From positions 1 to 64,000 of the forward strand of contig JAPZTS010000016.1 in assembly GCA_027533185.1 (NCBI GenBank): a stretch of DNA of 64,000 bases, read 5' to 3'. The notes beneath the pieces were generated by a model. It saw only the letters and a program-made list of their open reading frames with translations. It searched no databases and was not told where the DNA came from. This document shows positions 7,083-15,629 of this stretch, piece after piece (the stretch's first letter is position 1; each line of letters starts with the position of its first letter). Source of the stretch: Leptospira sp. (GTDB lineage Bacteria; Spirochaetota; Leptospiria; Leptospirales; Leptospiraceae). Position numbers and translations under genes: made by a program.

Positions 7083-9589
7083 TTAGATAACCTTGCACGA
7101 ATAAGGATTGAATTGATTAAAACAGTAAGACTAGAAAGAGCCATAAATAGCGAGCATATTACAGGTAACATCAAGCCAAACATTGCTAAAGGTAACATAA
7201 TCGAATTATAGCAAAGAGAAAGTATGATATTTTGTAATATGACTCGTCTTGTAACTTTCGCAGAATGGACGGAATACAAAATACCGGTCAGATTTCCAGA
7301 TGTTAACACGATATCGGATCGTTCCAAAGACAAATCTTCTGCTTCACTATGTGAAATAGCAACATCGGCTACACCTAATGCCAAACTATCGTTGATTCCA
7401 TCGCCAACCATAAGTACTGTTTCGCCTGCACTTTGGGAAGAAAGTACCATTTCCCTTTTTTGTTCAGGTGAGAGATTCGATTTAAAGAAATTCAAATTTA
7501 ATCGATTCGCAAGTTGACTAACAGATGACTCACGATCACCGGAGATCATAGTAACTTTTTTGAATATTCTTTGAAGGGAAGATACAAACTCTTTTGCGCC
7601 AGGTCGAATCTGATCTGCTAATTTTAGGTATCCAAGATACACTCCGTCACGTTCCAAATAAATGAATGTACCTTCCGTATCCAATTCCGAACCTGTCTCT
7701 GATTTTGGAATCGATTCTTTTGAATCAAGAAAGGAAAGATTCCCCAGTCTATAGAAACTCTTTACTCCAGATTTTCCTTGAACCTCCGCCATCACTCCTT
7801 TACCAGGAACATTCACGAGATTGGAGACGGTTATCTCTTTTGCTTTCACGACTAAAGACTCGATTTTTTCAAAATACCGGACGAGTGATTTTGCCAAAGG
7901 GTGTTCTAAATTCTTTTCAATTTTGTAAATAATTGGCAAGTACTGTTCTTCGATATTTGATTCTTGAACTAAAAACTTACCTTCCGTCAAAGTGCCGGTT
8001 TTATCTAAAAAAACTTCAGTCGTATTATCCAATTTTTCGACTACACTTGGATTTTTTAAAAGGACACCCTTATTTGCATTTAAAATATGATTTGTGACTA
8101 GGGCCGTTGGTACTGCGATCCCCAAAGCACACGGGCATGCTACAATTAGAACTGCGATCATAGGTAAAAGACTTTCTTCAACATTTCCGCCTGATTTAAT
8201 ATACCAAATAATGAATGTTATAATAGAAAGGGTAAATACAGTACTGATAAAATAAGAAGCAATTTTCTCCGTTAGAATTTGAATCTTCGGCTTCAAATGC
8301 AGAGCTTCTTCCAATCTGAGTTTAAGAGATGATAGGGTTGAATTTTGGTAGTCAGACTTAGCAACCAAATACAAAGGTGAATCAATGGCAAGTGATCCCG
8401 CAAGAACACTATCGCCTTTGTTTTTGAGAATTGGCAATGATTCTCCTGTCAAAAACGATTCGTCCACATAGGCAGATTCGCTAACAAGGAGCGCATCCAC
8501 AGGTATACGTTTGCCTGGAGCTACTTTGATAGAATGACCAGTTTTGATTTCTGAGCTAACAATTTTTGTTTCCTCATTGTCTTGAATGAGAATTGATGTT
8601 TCAGGGAGTTTGCACAATAAGGATTCGATTCGTTCTGAGGCAAATACTCGGGCTTTTTCTTCGAAGTATTTTCCTATCAGTATAAAAAAATAGATCATGG
8701 CTACCGAATCAAAGTATACTTCTCCTCTATCCGTTAGAGTAACGTAAATAGAATAGAAATATGCAAGTGAGATCCCAAAAAATAGCAAAAAATCCATCGA
8801 TAGATTCTTTCTCTGGATGCTACGAATAAAACCTAAAAAGAATGGATAGCCAGAGTATAAATATGCAGGTGTAGCAAACGCCCAAGATACATAATGAAAC
8901 AAACGTTTAAATTCTAGATCAATACCAGAAAAATATCCAGAATACAAAGCTACACTAACAATCATTATATTGCCAAAGGAAAAACCTGCAACTCCAATAC
9001 GTAAAAATAGTGATTTTAGATAGTTGTTTTTTTCTTTTTGTGAATTTCCTTCTAAAAATAGAATAGGTTTGTATCCGATTGCTTTTATCAGATTGAGTAT
9101 TCTCGATAAGTTTATTTTTGTTTCGTCAAACTTAACCTTTACTCTTGCTGTAGTAAAATTGATATTTGCCTGAAAAATTCCTTCTTCTTCATTCAAAACT
9201 TTTTCGTTCAGCCAAACACAAGCCGAACAATGAATATTAGTTATCTGGATAGTAACCTCGGAATGGGTAGCTGTTTTGCGAACAAACTTTTGATATGTGA
9301 ATTCGTCCGTATCTTCATTTGTTTCTGAATTGTTTTTTACTGGATCGAGTATCGTCCGTCCTTTTAGTCTGTAGTAGTAATCTCCACCTATGGAGTGGAT
9401 GAGTGAATACACAGTTTCACAACCTTCACAACAAAAAAGACGACTCGACTCTTCAATTTTCGATTCTATACGAACCAAACGAATTTCATTTCCGCAATGA
9501 TCACATACTTCTTTCGGTTTCACATTGACTTTTAGATTCGTCGAAATATCCATTTTGGTATTTTTACCATCCAGAGAGGTGGGGCTCAT
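7064..9589 (-). CDS. ccoI: Copper-exporting P-type ATPase CcoI
   Basis: Moves copper across the inner membrane to supply the CuB site of cbb3 oxidase. The 841-residue protein has an N-terminal zinc-ribbon-like metal domain (Cys 29, 32, 53, 54, 57), a heavy-metal domain with CSAC at 121-124, then the P1B core: TGES (381-384), the metal-channel CPC (485-487), the phosphorylated DKTGT (529-533), and a GDGIND hinge nearer the C-terminus. All catalytic motifs are intact. It lies between ccoH and ccoS, overlapping both. Confidence 0.93.
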   Translation of the reverse strand: MSPTSLDGKNTKMDISTNLKVNVKPKEVCDHCGNEIRLVRIESKIEESSRLFCCEGCETVYSLIHSIGGDYYYRLKGRTILDPVKNNSETNEDTDEFTYQKFVRKTATHSEVTIQITNIHCSACVWLNEKVLNEEEGIFQANINFTTARVKVKFDETKINLSRILNLIKAIGYKPILFLEGNSQKEKNNYLKSLFLRIGVAGFSFGNIMIVSVALYSGYFSGIDLEFKRLFHYVSWAFATPAYLYSGYPFFLGFIRSIQRKNLSMDFLLFFGISLAYFYSIYVTLTDRGEVYFDSVAMIYFFILIGKYFEEKARVFASERIESLLCKLPETSILIQDNEETKIVSSEIKTGHSIKVAPGKRIPVDALLVSESAYVDESFLTGESLPILKNKGDSVLAGSLAIDSPLYLVAKSDYQNSTLSSLKLRLEEALHLKPKIQILTEKIASYFISTVFTLSIITFIIWYIKSGGNVEESLLPMIAVLIVACPCALGIAVPTALVTNHILNANKGVLLKNPSVVEKLDNTTEVFLDKTGTLTEGKFLVQESNIEEQYLPIIYKIEKNLEHPLAKSLVRYFEKIESLVVKAKEITVSNLVNVPGKGVMAEVQGKSGVKSFYRLGNLSFLDSKESIPKSETGSELDTEGTFIYLERDGVYLGYLKLADQIRPGAKEFVSSLQRIFKKVTMISGDRESSVSQLANRLNLNFFKSNLSPEQKREMVLSSQSAGETVLMVGDGINDSLALGVADVAISHSEAEDLSLERSDIVLTSGNLTGILYSVHSAKVTRRVILQNIILSLCYNSIMLPLAMFGLMLPVICSLFMALSSLTVLINSILIRARLSNWKLST

Positions 9590-10074
9590 CTGATTGCTAT
9601 CTTCCCTTCTTTCGCTAATGATTTGCCAGAAATATCAGCTACGATTCGAGTATTCCAAGTCCCAGTCTCTAATTTCGGTATGTTTGCAATAAATTCGTTT
9701 CCTTGTTTTTTAAGTTGGATTTGGGAACCGTTTTTGGTCGTTGCATTTCGCTCTAAATATAAAACTACGGAATTTGCATCAGTCAGTTTTCCTTCTCGGA
9801 GGACACTAACGGAAAGAATAGAATCTCCTTTTTGAAGTAGGGGGCTTGAATCCCATGAAGATACCAATTGATATCCTTCCTTTGTTAAAAGGCGTTGAGA
9901 TTCAATTGCCTTTTCATAATTCAATCCAACTTCATAATAGTTTTTGTCCATTACAGGTTCATACTGTTTGAATGTGAGTCGAATTGTATAGACGGTAGCC
10001 GCAATTAGAAAAACAAAGCTCAATAGAACAGCATACATTGCGTTTCTTAGACTTGGGTGTAGGTTTCTGAACAT
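9586..10074 (-). CDS. ccoH: FixH/CcoH family assembly protein
   Basis: A 162-residue protein with one N-terminal membrane helix (about 12-32), followed by the YEPVMDKNYYEVGLNYE block typical of FixH and a beta-rich periplasmic domain. FixH/CcoH helps assemble the cbb3 complex. The stop overlaps the start of ccoI by 4 bases and the start lies 2 bases after ccoG, so all are co-translated. Confidence 0.88.
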   Translation of the reverse strand: MFRNLHPSLRNAMYAVLLSFVFLIAATVYTIRLTFKQYEPVMDKNYYEVGLNYEKAIESQRLLTKEGYQLVSSWDSSPLLQKGDSILSVSVLREGKLTDANSVVLYLERNATTKNGSQIQLKKQGNEFIANIPKLETGTWNTRIVADISGKSLAKEGKIAIR

Positions 10075-10076
10075 AC

Positions 10077-11396
10077 TTATCTCCTAGGTAGAGTAAGGCT
10101 TAATACCTTCTCTATTTTATAATCAGGGTGGTTTAGGTTTTGTAAAACAATGGCTCCAGGAATGAAACCCTCATTCAATTCTGTTTCTGTTAGGCTGGAA
10201 GTTTCAAGGACTACGGATAAACTTTTGATCTCACCGGACTCTAATGCGAACCTGTTGTTTTCCTCTCCAGATCGTATTAGTATTTCTTTGCCATGTCTAG
10301 TATCAAAGGCTTTGAGCTCAAATTCCTTTGATTGTGGCGCAATATTTTGAATACGTAGCGCTACAAATGCTCGAATTTTATTCTCAGGAATCAAAATTGG
10401 TGGCATCGATTTATTGGAAGCAGCTATCATTGACATAGGAACACGTGTAATCAATTTATAACTGGCACCTATCAAAACACAGGTGAGAAGGATTGCATAG
10501 ATTACAGTTCTTGGTCGGAACCATTTAATCTTTCCCCTCGTTTCAATTTGATTTAGTGAGAAATATCCAATTAGTGTCTTTTTCTCTTCCTTTGCCATAA
10601 TATGTGTGCAAGCATCCACACATTTTCCGCAAGCGATACAACCCACTTGAAGTCCATCACGGATATCGATACCCGTTGGACAAACCACCACGCACATATT
10701 GCAGGCAACACAGTCCCCAAGTTTTGTTTTTCCATCTCTACGAGGTTCACCGCGTTTGAAATCATAAGTTACATTCCACGAGTGTTCGTCCATAAGAATC
10801 GTTTGGAATCTTGCATAAGGACATGCAAATTTGCAAAATTGTTCTCTGATAAAACCTATATCAACGAACATTGCTACGGTAAAAAATAGAGTGAAATAAA
10901 AGTAAGTTTCGCCAAATGCAGAGGCTAACAAGTAGCCATCTAACATCTCATAGGGACTGACAAAATATCCAATCCAATGGAAGCTAGCGATAAACGAAAT
11001 TATAAGCCATATTCCATAGACTAGATATTTTTTAACGAATGGGGCATCCTTCTTCCCATACTTAGAATCAAGTATAAATCTTCCAATGCGATCGAAGAGG
11101 TCGGTATAGATCGTTTGGGGGCATCCCCACCCGCACCAAACGCGACCAATTACAGAGGTAAAGAAAAAGAGAGAAAGTCCCATGGTCAGTAGAAAAAACC
11201 AAAGAATCAATCCCTCTTGCGGTATAAAAAGACCACCAAACAGGTGAAACATCCTTTTTGGAATATCCAGTCGAATGAGTGGAGTTCCAGATGGTAACAT
11301 AATCCAAGGTGCGGATAGAAAAAGTAATACGAGAAAACTCATCACTACATTTCTTCTAGTTCGAATCGTTCCTGATTGTGGTCTTGATATAATCAT
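10077..11396 (-). CDS. ccoG: cbb3 oxidase accessory protein CcoG (RdxA/FixG)
   Basis: A 439-residue membrane protein with several hydrophobic segments, the WCGWGCPQTIY motif (88-97), the FCKFACPYARFQ motif (188-198), and two [4Fe-4S] clusters: CVACNMCVVVCP (229-240) and CIACGKCVDAC (253-263). It takes part in copper reduction for cbb3 assembly (family knowledge). The C-terminal domain is immunoglobulin-like, as usual. It sits 3 bases after ccoP. Confidence 0.93.
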   Translation of the reverse strand: MIISRPQSGTIRTRRNVVMSFLVLLFLSAPWIMLPSGTPLIRLDIPKRMFHLFGGLFIPQEGLILWFFLLTMGLSLFFFTSVIGRVWCGWGCPQTIYTDLFDRIGRFILDSKYGKKDAPFVKKYLVYGIWLIISFIASFHWIGYFVSPYEMLDGYLLASAFGETYFYFTLFFTVAMFVDIGFIREQFCKFACPYARFQTILMDEHSWNVTYDFKRGEPRRDGKTKLGDCVACNMCVVVCPTGIDIRDGLQVGCIACGKCVDACTHIMAKEEKKTLIGYFSLNQIETRGKIKWFRPRTVIYAILLTCVLIGASYKLITRVPMSMIAASNKSMPPILIPENKIRAFVALRIQNIAPQSKEFELKAFDTRHGKEILIRSGEENNRFALESGEIKSLSVVLETSSLTETELNEGFIPGAIVLQNLNHPDYKIEKVLSLTLPRR

Positions 11397-11399
11397 AAT

Positions 11400-11930
11400 C
11401 TACTTAGTTTTAACCAAAGTTTGATTTTTAGTTGCAAGCCATGCCATGACAGCATAAACTTTCTCAGCTCCTAGACCTTCCCACGGTGGCATTCCCCCAC
11501 GGTTGAGTTTTTGTCTTTCAGGGCCAATTCCCTTCATAATGTTTTCAAACACTTGTTTATCGGTATTTCCGTGCAACCACTCAGCGTCCACAAGGCTAGG
11601 TCCCACCGCACCTTCTGCCGCAGGACCGTGGCAAGCAGAACAGATTTGTTTGTAAGTTCCTTCACCTTCCTTTATGGCAGTTGCATCGCCTCTATATGGA
11701 TTTTCACCAGTTGAGGCATCCACTACTAAGGCAGGTTTTTGAGGAAACTTTGACTCGTGTTCTGTTACTTCTTTTTCAAAGGCAACTTCCTGCGGCCACT
11801 CCGAATAGAAGTGAAAGTAAAAAACATAGCCAATTGATCCTATAATTGTAATTAACCAGACTAACTTCCACCAGGTGGGCATTGGGTTGTCTGCTTGGAA
11901 GATTCCATCTACTTCTTTTGGTTCTTTCAT
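11400..11930 (-). CDS. ccoP: cbb3 oxidase cytochrome c subunit CcoP, single haem
   Basis: Delivers electrons to the oxidase core. One membrane helix at about 22-40 and one haem c motif, CSACH (97-101), with a candidate axial Met at 147 (GGMPPW). The protein is only 176 residues long, whereas classical CcoP has about 300 residues and two haems. The N-terminal start MKEPKEVDGIFQADNPMPTWW is typical of CcoP, so it is a genuine short form rather than a broken gene: the haem domain is complete and the frame is clean. Confidence 0.9.
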   Translation of the reverse strand: MKEPKEVDGIFQADNPMPTWWKLVWLITIIGSIGYVFYFHFYSEWPQEVAFEKEVTEHESKFPQKPALVVDASTGENPYRGDATAIKEGEGTYKQICSACHGPAAEGAVGPSLVDAEWLHGNTDKQVFENIMKGIGPERQKLNRGGMPPWEGLGAEKVYAVMAWLATKNQTLVKTK

Positions 11931-11932
11931 TT

Positions 11933-12085
11933 TTAATCCTCCTCAAGCATTCTATACTTGGGTTTTTCCATTTCTTCTTTTGAACGTTTTTTATAAACGT
12001 AGTAGGTGATGTAAAAGATTGCGGCCACAAGAAAAGGTAACCGCAAACTTTTATAGACGATAAGTAGTAAATCTGACTCGTTCAC
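11933..12085 (-). CDS. ccoQ: Small subunit CcoQ
   Basis: A 50-residue protein in the space between ccoO and ccoP, starting at GTG immediately after the ccoO stop (12085) and ending 2 bases before ccoP. It has one membrane helix (about 7-31) then a charged tail KKRSKEEMEKPKYRMLEED. Size, position and topology are those of CcoQ/FixQ, which stabilises the cbb3 complex. It is too short and has a GTG start, so it is easily missed. Confidence 0.8.
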   Translation of the reverse strand: MNESDLLLIVYKSLRLPFLVAAIFYITYYVYKKRSKEEMEKPKYRMLEED

Positions 12086-12781
12086 TTACTTAATTCCTTT
12101 TTGCAATTCTGCTGAATCACGACCTAGTTTTTGTAGATAAGCTACAAGTGCGTCCCCTTCAGTTTTATCTTTGAGAAGACTTGGAGCCATCTCCAAATCC
12201 GCATCACTGTATGGTACACCGACTGTTTTAAGGGCTTTCATATTGGATACGGTTTGGTCTACATCAACCTTATGCGATTCTTCAAATAACCAAGGATATG
12301 CCGGCATAATCGAGTTTGGCACACCACCAACTGTTCTAGGATTCAGCAAATGGTTTTTATGCCACTCATCAGATCGCAACATTTGAGACTCATGTGCTAA
12401 ATCAGGTCCCGTACGTTTCGAACCCCAAAGGAACGGGTGGTCATATACATACTCTCCACCTTTTGAATAACCAGCTCTTCCATATGCTCGAGTTGGGTCA
12501 AAACGATCTACTTCCCATTTGAATGGTCGCACCATTTGTGTATGGCAACCGATACAACCTTCCTTTTGGTAGACATCTCGTCCCGCAAGTTCCAGTGCAT
12601 TGTAAGGTTTTACTGTAGAGATCGGAGTTACAGTTTTTGTCAAAAAGAAGGGTGGAACCAATTCAAAAATTCCCCCAATAAGCACAGCTATCGTTGTGTA
12701 AATTGTGAATTTTACGCCCTTTGTATCCCAGTGATCCGCAATATTTGAAAACCAATCTAAGAGTTTGCTAAAGCCTAACAT
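12086..12781 (-). CDS. ccoO: cbb3 oxidase cytochrome c subunit CcoO
   Basis: A 231-residue monohaem cytochrome c with one N-terminal membrane helix (about 27-48) and the haem motif CIGCH at 76-80 followed by TQMVRPF, the CcoO signature. It transfers electrons from CcoP to CcoN. Its ATG overlaps the last base of ccoN. Confidence 0.94.
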   Translation of the reverse strand: MLGFSKLLDWFSNIADHWDTKGVKFTIYTTIAVLIGGIFELVPPFFLTKTVTPISTVKPYNALELAGRDVYQKEGCIGCHTQMVRPFKWEVDRFDPTRAYGRAGYSKGGEYVYDHPFLWGSKRTGPDLAHESQMLRSDEWHKNHLLNPRTVGGVPNSIMPAYPWLFEESHKVDVDQTVSNMKALKTVGVPYSDADLEMAPSLLKDKTEGDALVAYLQKLGRDSAELQKGIK

Positions 12782-14211
12782 TATGGTTTCACTCCTATTC
12801 TAAGGTCTTGTTCAACAAAGCCGCTATCTTTGTTTTGCATTGTTTTAATAAAGTTATATACCATTAGTATAATCCCTGCTAGATAGAGAGTTCCACCGAT
12901 TGCTCGGAAAAGTCTGAAAGGTTTCAAGAACTCAACGATTTCTATCCAGTCTTTGTAAACTAACTCTCCGTTTTCACCTACGGCTCTCCACATAGATCCT
13001 TCAGTAATTCCCGATACCCACATGGATATGATATAAAGTAGAATACCTAGTGTTCCCAGCCAAAAGTGAAGGTTCGCGAGTTTTTCACTGTAAAGATTGG
13101 CATTCCACAACCTTGGGACAAGATAGTACATCGCGGCAGCGGACATAAAACCAACCCAACCAAGCGTTCCTGAGTGCACGTGGCCGATGATCCAGTCCGT
13201 ATTATGACCTAACGCTGATACAGCGCGAATTGATAGAAGAGGGCCCTCAAAAGTTGACATACCATAGAAAGTAACTGCAGCTAACATCATTTTCAAAGTT
13301 GCATCTACCTTAATTTTATCCTTTGCTTGGGTTAATGTTAAAAATCCATTCAACATTCCTCCCCAGGATGGCATCCAGAGCATAATTGAGAATACCACCC
13401 CCGTAGTTTGTAGCCATTCTGGAATTGGGGAATACAATAAGTGGTGAGGACCTGCCCAAATGTAAATAAAGATTAGAGACCAAAAGTGAATGATTGAAAG
13501 TCTATGCGAATAGATTGGCTGTTTGATATGTTTAGGGAGATAGTAGTACATAAGTCCCAAAAACGGTGTGGTTAGAACAAAAGCCACGGCATTGTGACCA
13601 TACCACCACTGTATATTTGCATCAAACACTCCAGCATAAACGGAGTAAGATTTTAAGAAACCAGCTGGAATTACTATATTATTTACTATAAATAGAAGAG
13701 GCACAGTGACGAATGATGCTATATAAAACCAAATAGCAACATACATTTGTTCTTCTTTTCTTGTTAGAATCGTAACTAGATAGTTTACAAAAAAGATAAC
13801 ATACCAAATAACAATAAGTAGGTCAAGTGGCCATTCTAGTTCTGCATATTCCTTTGATTGGCTATAGCCAAGGGGAAGGGTTATTGCTGCCAAAACTATC
13901 GTTAGATTGTATAAGGCTAAGTGCAATTTCGAAAGTGTATCGCTCCACATACGAACTCGACAGAGCCGTTGCACCGTATGGTAAGCGGTAGCAAATATCA
14001 CACTTAAAGCAAATCCAAAAATCGCCGCATTTGTATGTAGTGGACGAAGTCGCCCAAAACTTGTCCATGGTAGTTCAAAATTCAGCTGAGGGTAAACTAA
14101 CTGAAATGCGATGATAACACCGAATAACATCGATGCAACACCCCAGATCAAAGCTGAAATGATAAACCCTTTTACGATAAAATCATCATATTGAGTTTTG
14201 TCCGTAGCCAA
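12781..14211 (-). CDS. ccoN: cbb3-type cytochrome c oxidase catalytic subunit CcoN
   Basis: The 476-residue haem-copper core that reduces oxygen to water with high affinity. Ligand histidines are visible: His59 (low-spin haem b), His206 and the pair His256-257 (CuB), and His344 and His346 (haems), with about twelve membrane helices. The start is a TTG at 14211, supported by TAAGGAG at 14225-14219 seven bases upstream; no better ATG is present. A stem-loop that can pair with this ribosome binding site lies just upstream, and an FNR-type box lies 113 bases upstream. Confidence 0.95.
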   Translation of the reverse strand: MATDKTQYDDFIVKGFIISALIWGVASMLFGVIIAFQLVYPQLNFELPWTSFGRLRPLHTNAAIFGFALSVIFATAYHTVQRLCRVRMWSDTLSKLHLALYNLTIVLAAITLPLGYSQSKEYAELEWPLDLLIVIWYVIFFVNYLVTILTRKEEQMYVAIWFYIASFVTVPLLFIVNNIVIPAGFLKSYSVYAGVFDANIQWWYGHNAVAFVLTTPFLGLMYYYLPKHIKQPIYSHRLSIIHFWSLIFIYIWAGPHHLLYSPIPEWLQTTGVVFSIMLWMPSWGGMLNGFLTLTQAKDKIKVDATLKMMLAAVTFYGMSTFEGPLLSIRAVSALGHNTDWIIGHVHSGTLGWVGFMSAAAMYYLVPRLWNANLYSEKLANLHFWLGTLGILLYIISMWVSGITEGSMWRAVGENGELVYKDWIEIVEFLKPFRLFRAIGGTLYLAGIILMVYNFIKTMQNKDSGFVEQDLRIGVKP

Positions 14212-14218
14212 TGTCTTT

Positions 14219-14255
14219 CTCCTTATGACCTAAAATCCTAAGGAGGATTTAGGTC
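14219..14255 (-). promoter_or_regulatory. ccoN leader hairpin with anti-Shine-Dalgarno
   Basis: The arms 14227-14239 and 14244-14255 form a 12-pair stem with one bulged base and a 4-base loop, in the untranslated leader of ccoN. The CTCCTTA segment spanning the loop and one arm (14245-14239 on the minus strand) is perfectly complementary to the TAAGGAG ribosome binding site (14225-14219). The RNA could thus switch between an open hairpin and a form with the site hidden. The pairing is seen; a regulatory role is inferred. Confidence 0.5.
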
Positions 14256-14323
14256 TGTCTCCTTTCTTTCAGAGAAAACAAGTATGGAAAGGAAAAAGAG
14301 ACGAATAGGAGTGAGTCTATGTA

Positions 14324-14337
14324 TTGATAAATGTCAT
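14324..14337. promoter_or_regulatory. FNR/FixK-type box upstream of ccoN
   Basis: TTGATAAATGTCAT, which on the minus strand is the same 14-mer as 5815-5828. One half-site is perfect and the other has one change from ATCAA and one from the outer base. It lies about 119 bases upstream of the ccoN start, a usual place for oxygen control of cbb3 operons. No convincing -10 could be placed at the standard class II distance. Confidence 0.6.
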
Positions 14338-14403
14338 AGTAATGTGTTGATTATTAGAATCATTTTAAAAACTAAATGAGAGAAAACTTGGAGGGGGGTC
14401 GGG

Positions 14404-14436
14404 ACATTCAAGACGTTAGGTGTTCGCCTTGAATGT
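14404..14436. terminator. Hairpin after the coiled-coil protein gene
   Basis: The arms 14404-14415 and 14425-14436 (ACATTCAAGACG and CGCCTTGAATGT) pair with one G-U step around a 9-base loop. It lies 8 bases beyond the stop of the minus-strand gene at 14445 and before the ccoN promoter region. A U-tract is lacking, so it is called a terminator only by position and stem strength. Confidence 0.5.
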
Positions 14437-14444
14437 ATTAGGTT

Positions 14445-15419
14445 TTAAAAGTAAAATTCGTATCCGATATTGGTTTTATGATCGATTGTCTTGTTTGTTG
14501 CCATTGCTCCAAAATCCATACGATCAGCATTTGTTGTCATAAAGAATTTATTGGATGGTGTGGAGTTTTCGATTTTCCCATCTGCGGTAACCGTAGTGGG
14601 GTGGAAATAATATGCGTCGAAGACATTCCATACATAGACGAGAAGGGTCGCCACACCAATGTATTGCATCTCTCGGTAGTGTCGCTCTACAGATTCCCGT
14701 TGTCCTTTGAAGGGACCAAGCTGACTTGAAACCACTGCCTGTTCTGGCGTAAACGCTTGTGTGTTCTGTGCACCAAGTGCTGCCCTAATAAGTCCGTTGT
14801 CAGAATAAGGATTCTCCAAATTGTTATAATCTCTCTTTGCATTGAGATACATCCGGTGTTTGTCGTATGTGAAAAAAAGTCCAACGGCGATAAGAGTAGG
14901 GTATACGATTGCTTGGATCTTACGGCCTTGTTTCCACTGGCCGAAGCCTGGTAGAACCGCAGATCTCCAGGTAGCTCCTAGTGCCGTAAGATTTTTTCTC
15001 TCATTTTCTGCCAGCATTTCTGCCTCAAGTCTCTTTTTCTCCGCTTCCGCATCATCTTTCACCTTTTGGGCAGCTTGGTCTTTTTCAGCTTTTTTTGCGT
15101 CTTCTGCCTCTTTTTTCAAACGTGCGGCTTCTTCTTTTTCGCGTTTGACTCGCTCTTTTTCCTCTTCTGCCTTTCGAAGCTTTTCTTCTTCAGCAGCAGT
15201 GAGTGTATCCTTATAAACTACCTTCAATATTTCCGACTTTTGAACCGTGACTATGGATCCATCTGGCTTTTTTACCTTCAGTTTGTTTTGATCCTGCTCA
15301 ACTACCCTTCCTTGGATCGTTCCTCCTTTTTTTAGGAGAATGTTCTCAGAAAAGAGAGGTCCAGAAACGGAAAGGAAAAGGATTGCAAAAAGGTAAATGT
15401 ATTGGATAGATTTCTTCAA
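14445..15419 (-). CDS. Exported coiled-coil protein with DUF5683-like C-terminus
   Basis: A 324-residue protein with a signal peptide (1-24), a small beta domain (about 25-70, KKGGTIQGRVVEQDQ), then a long Lys/Glu/Ala coiled coil (about 75-145) and a C-terminal region with two or three membrane segments opening with WRSAVLPGFGQWKQGRK. That last motif is typical of the DUF5683 group of envelope proteins. Function unknown. The beta domain resembles those of other spirochaete surface proteins. It is on the opposite strand and divergent from a small gene at 15431. Confidence 0.78.
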   Translation of the reverse strand: MKKSIQYIYLFAILFLSVSGPLFSENILLKKGGTIQGRVVEQDQNKLKVKKPDGSIVTVQKSEILKVVYKDTLTAAEEEKLRKAEEEKERVKREKEEAARLKKEAEDAKKAEKDQAAQKVKDDAEAEKKRLEAEMLAENERKNLTALGATWRSAVLPGFGQWKQGRKIQAIVYPTLIAVGLFFTYDKHRMYLNAKRDYNNLENPYSDNGLIRAALGAQNTQAFTPEQAVVSSQLGPFKGQRESVERHYREMQYIGVATLLVYVWNVFDAYYFHPTTVTADGKIENSTPSNKFFMTTNADRMDFGAMATNKTIDHKTNIGYEFYF

Positions 15420-15430
15420 GGTATTCTCAA

Positions 15431-15619
15431 TTGTTTTGGTATTATCTAACTCTAATGATCGTGGCGTATGCTACATTCCAACTGGTCTCACCTATTCTTT
15501 TTTTCTTTTGGAACTTAGGCAAGAATTTTTTTCTCAAGGACCTACCCAAGAATTCTCCCAACTCCGAACAAACCTATCCCTGTTACGATTCAATTTGTTC
15601 GAAGTGTGGCACCAAATAA
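15431..15619 (+). CDS. Possible small membrane protein with Cys motif
   Basis: A 62-residue frame beginning at TTG 15431, with AAGG nine bases upstream, in the gap between two minus-strand genes. One hydrophobic helix (about 5-30) is followed by a short soluble tail with three cysteines, CYDSICSKC, a pattern that could hold a metal. No family recognised. It is supported only by frame, position and amino-acid make-up; an in-frame ATG at 15455 is an alternative start. Confidence 0.45.
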   Translation: MFWYYLTLMIVAYATFQLVSPILFFFWNLGKNFFLKDLPKNSPNSEQTYPCYDSICSKCGTK

Positions 15620-15629
15620 GTTGGATGGA

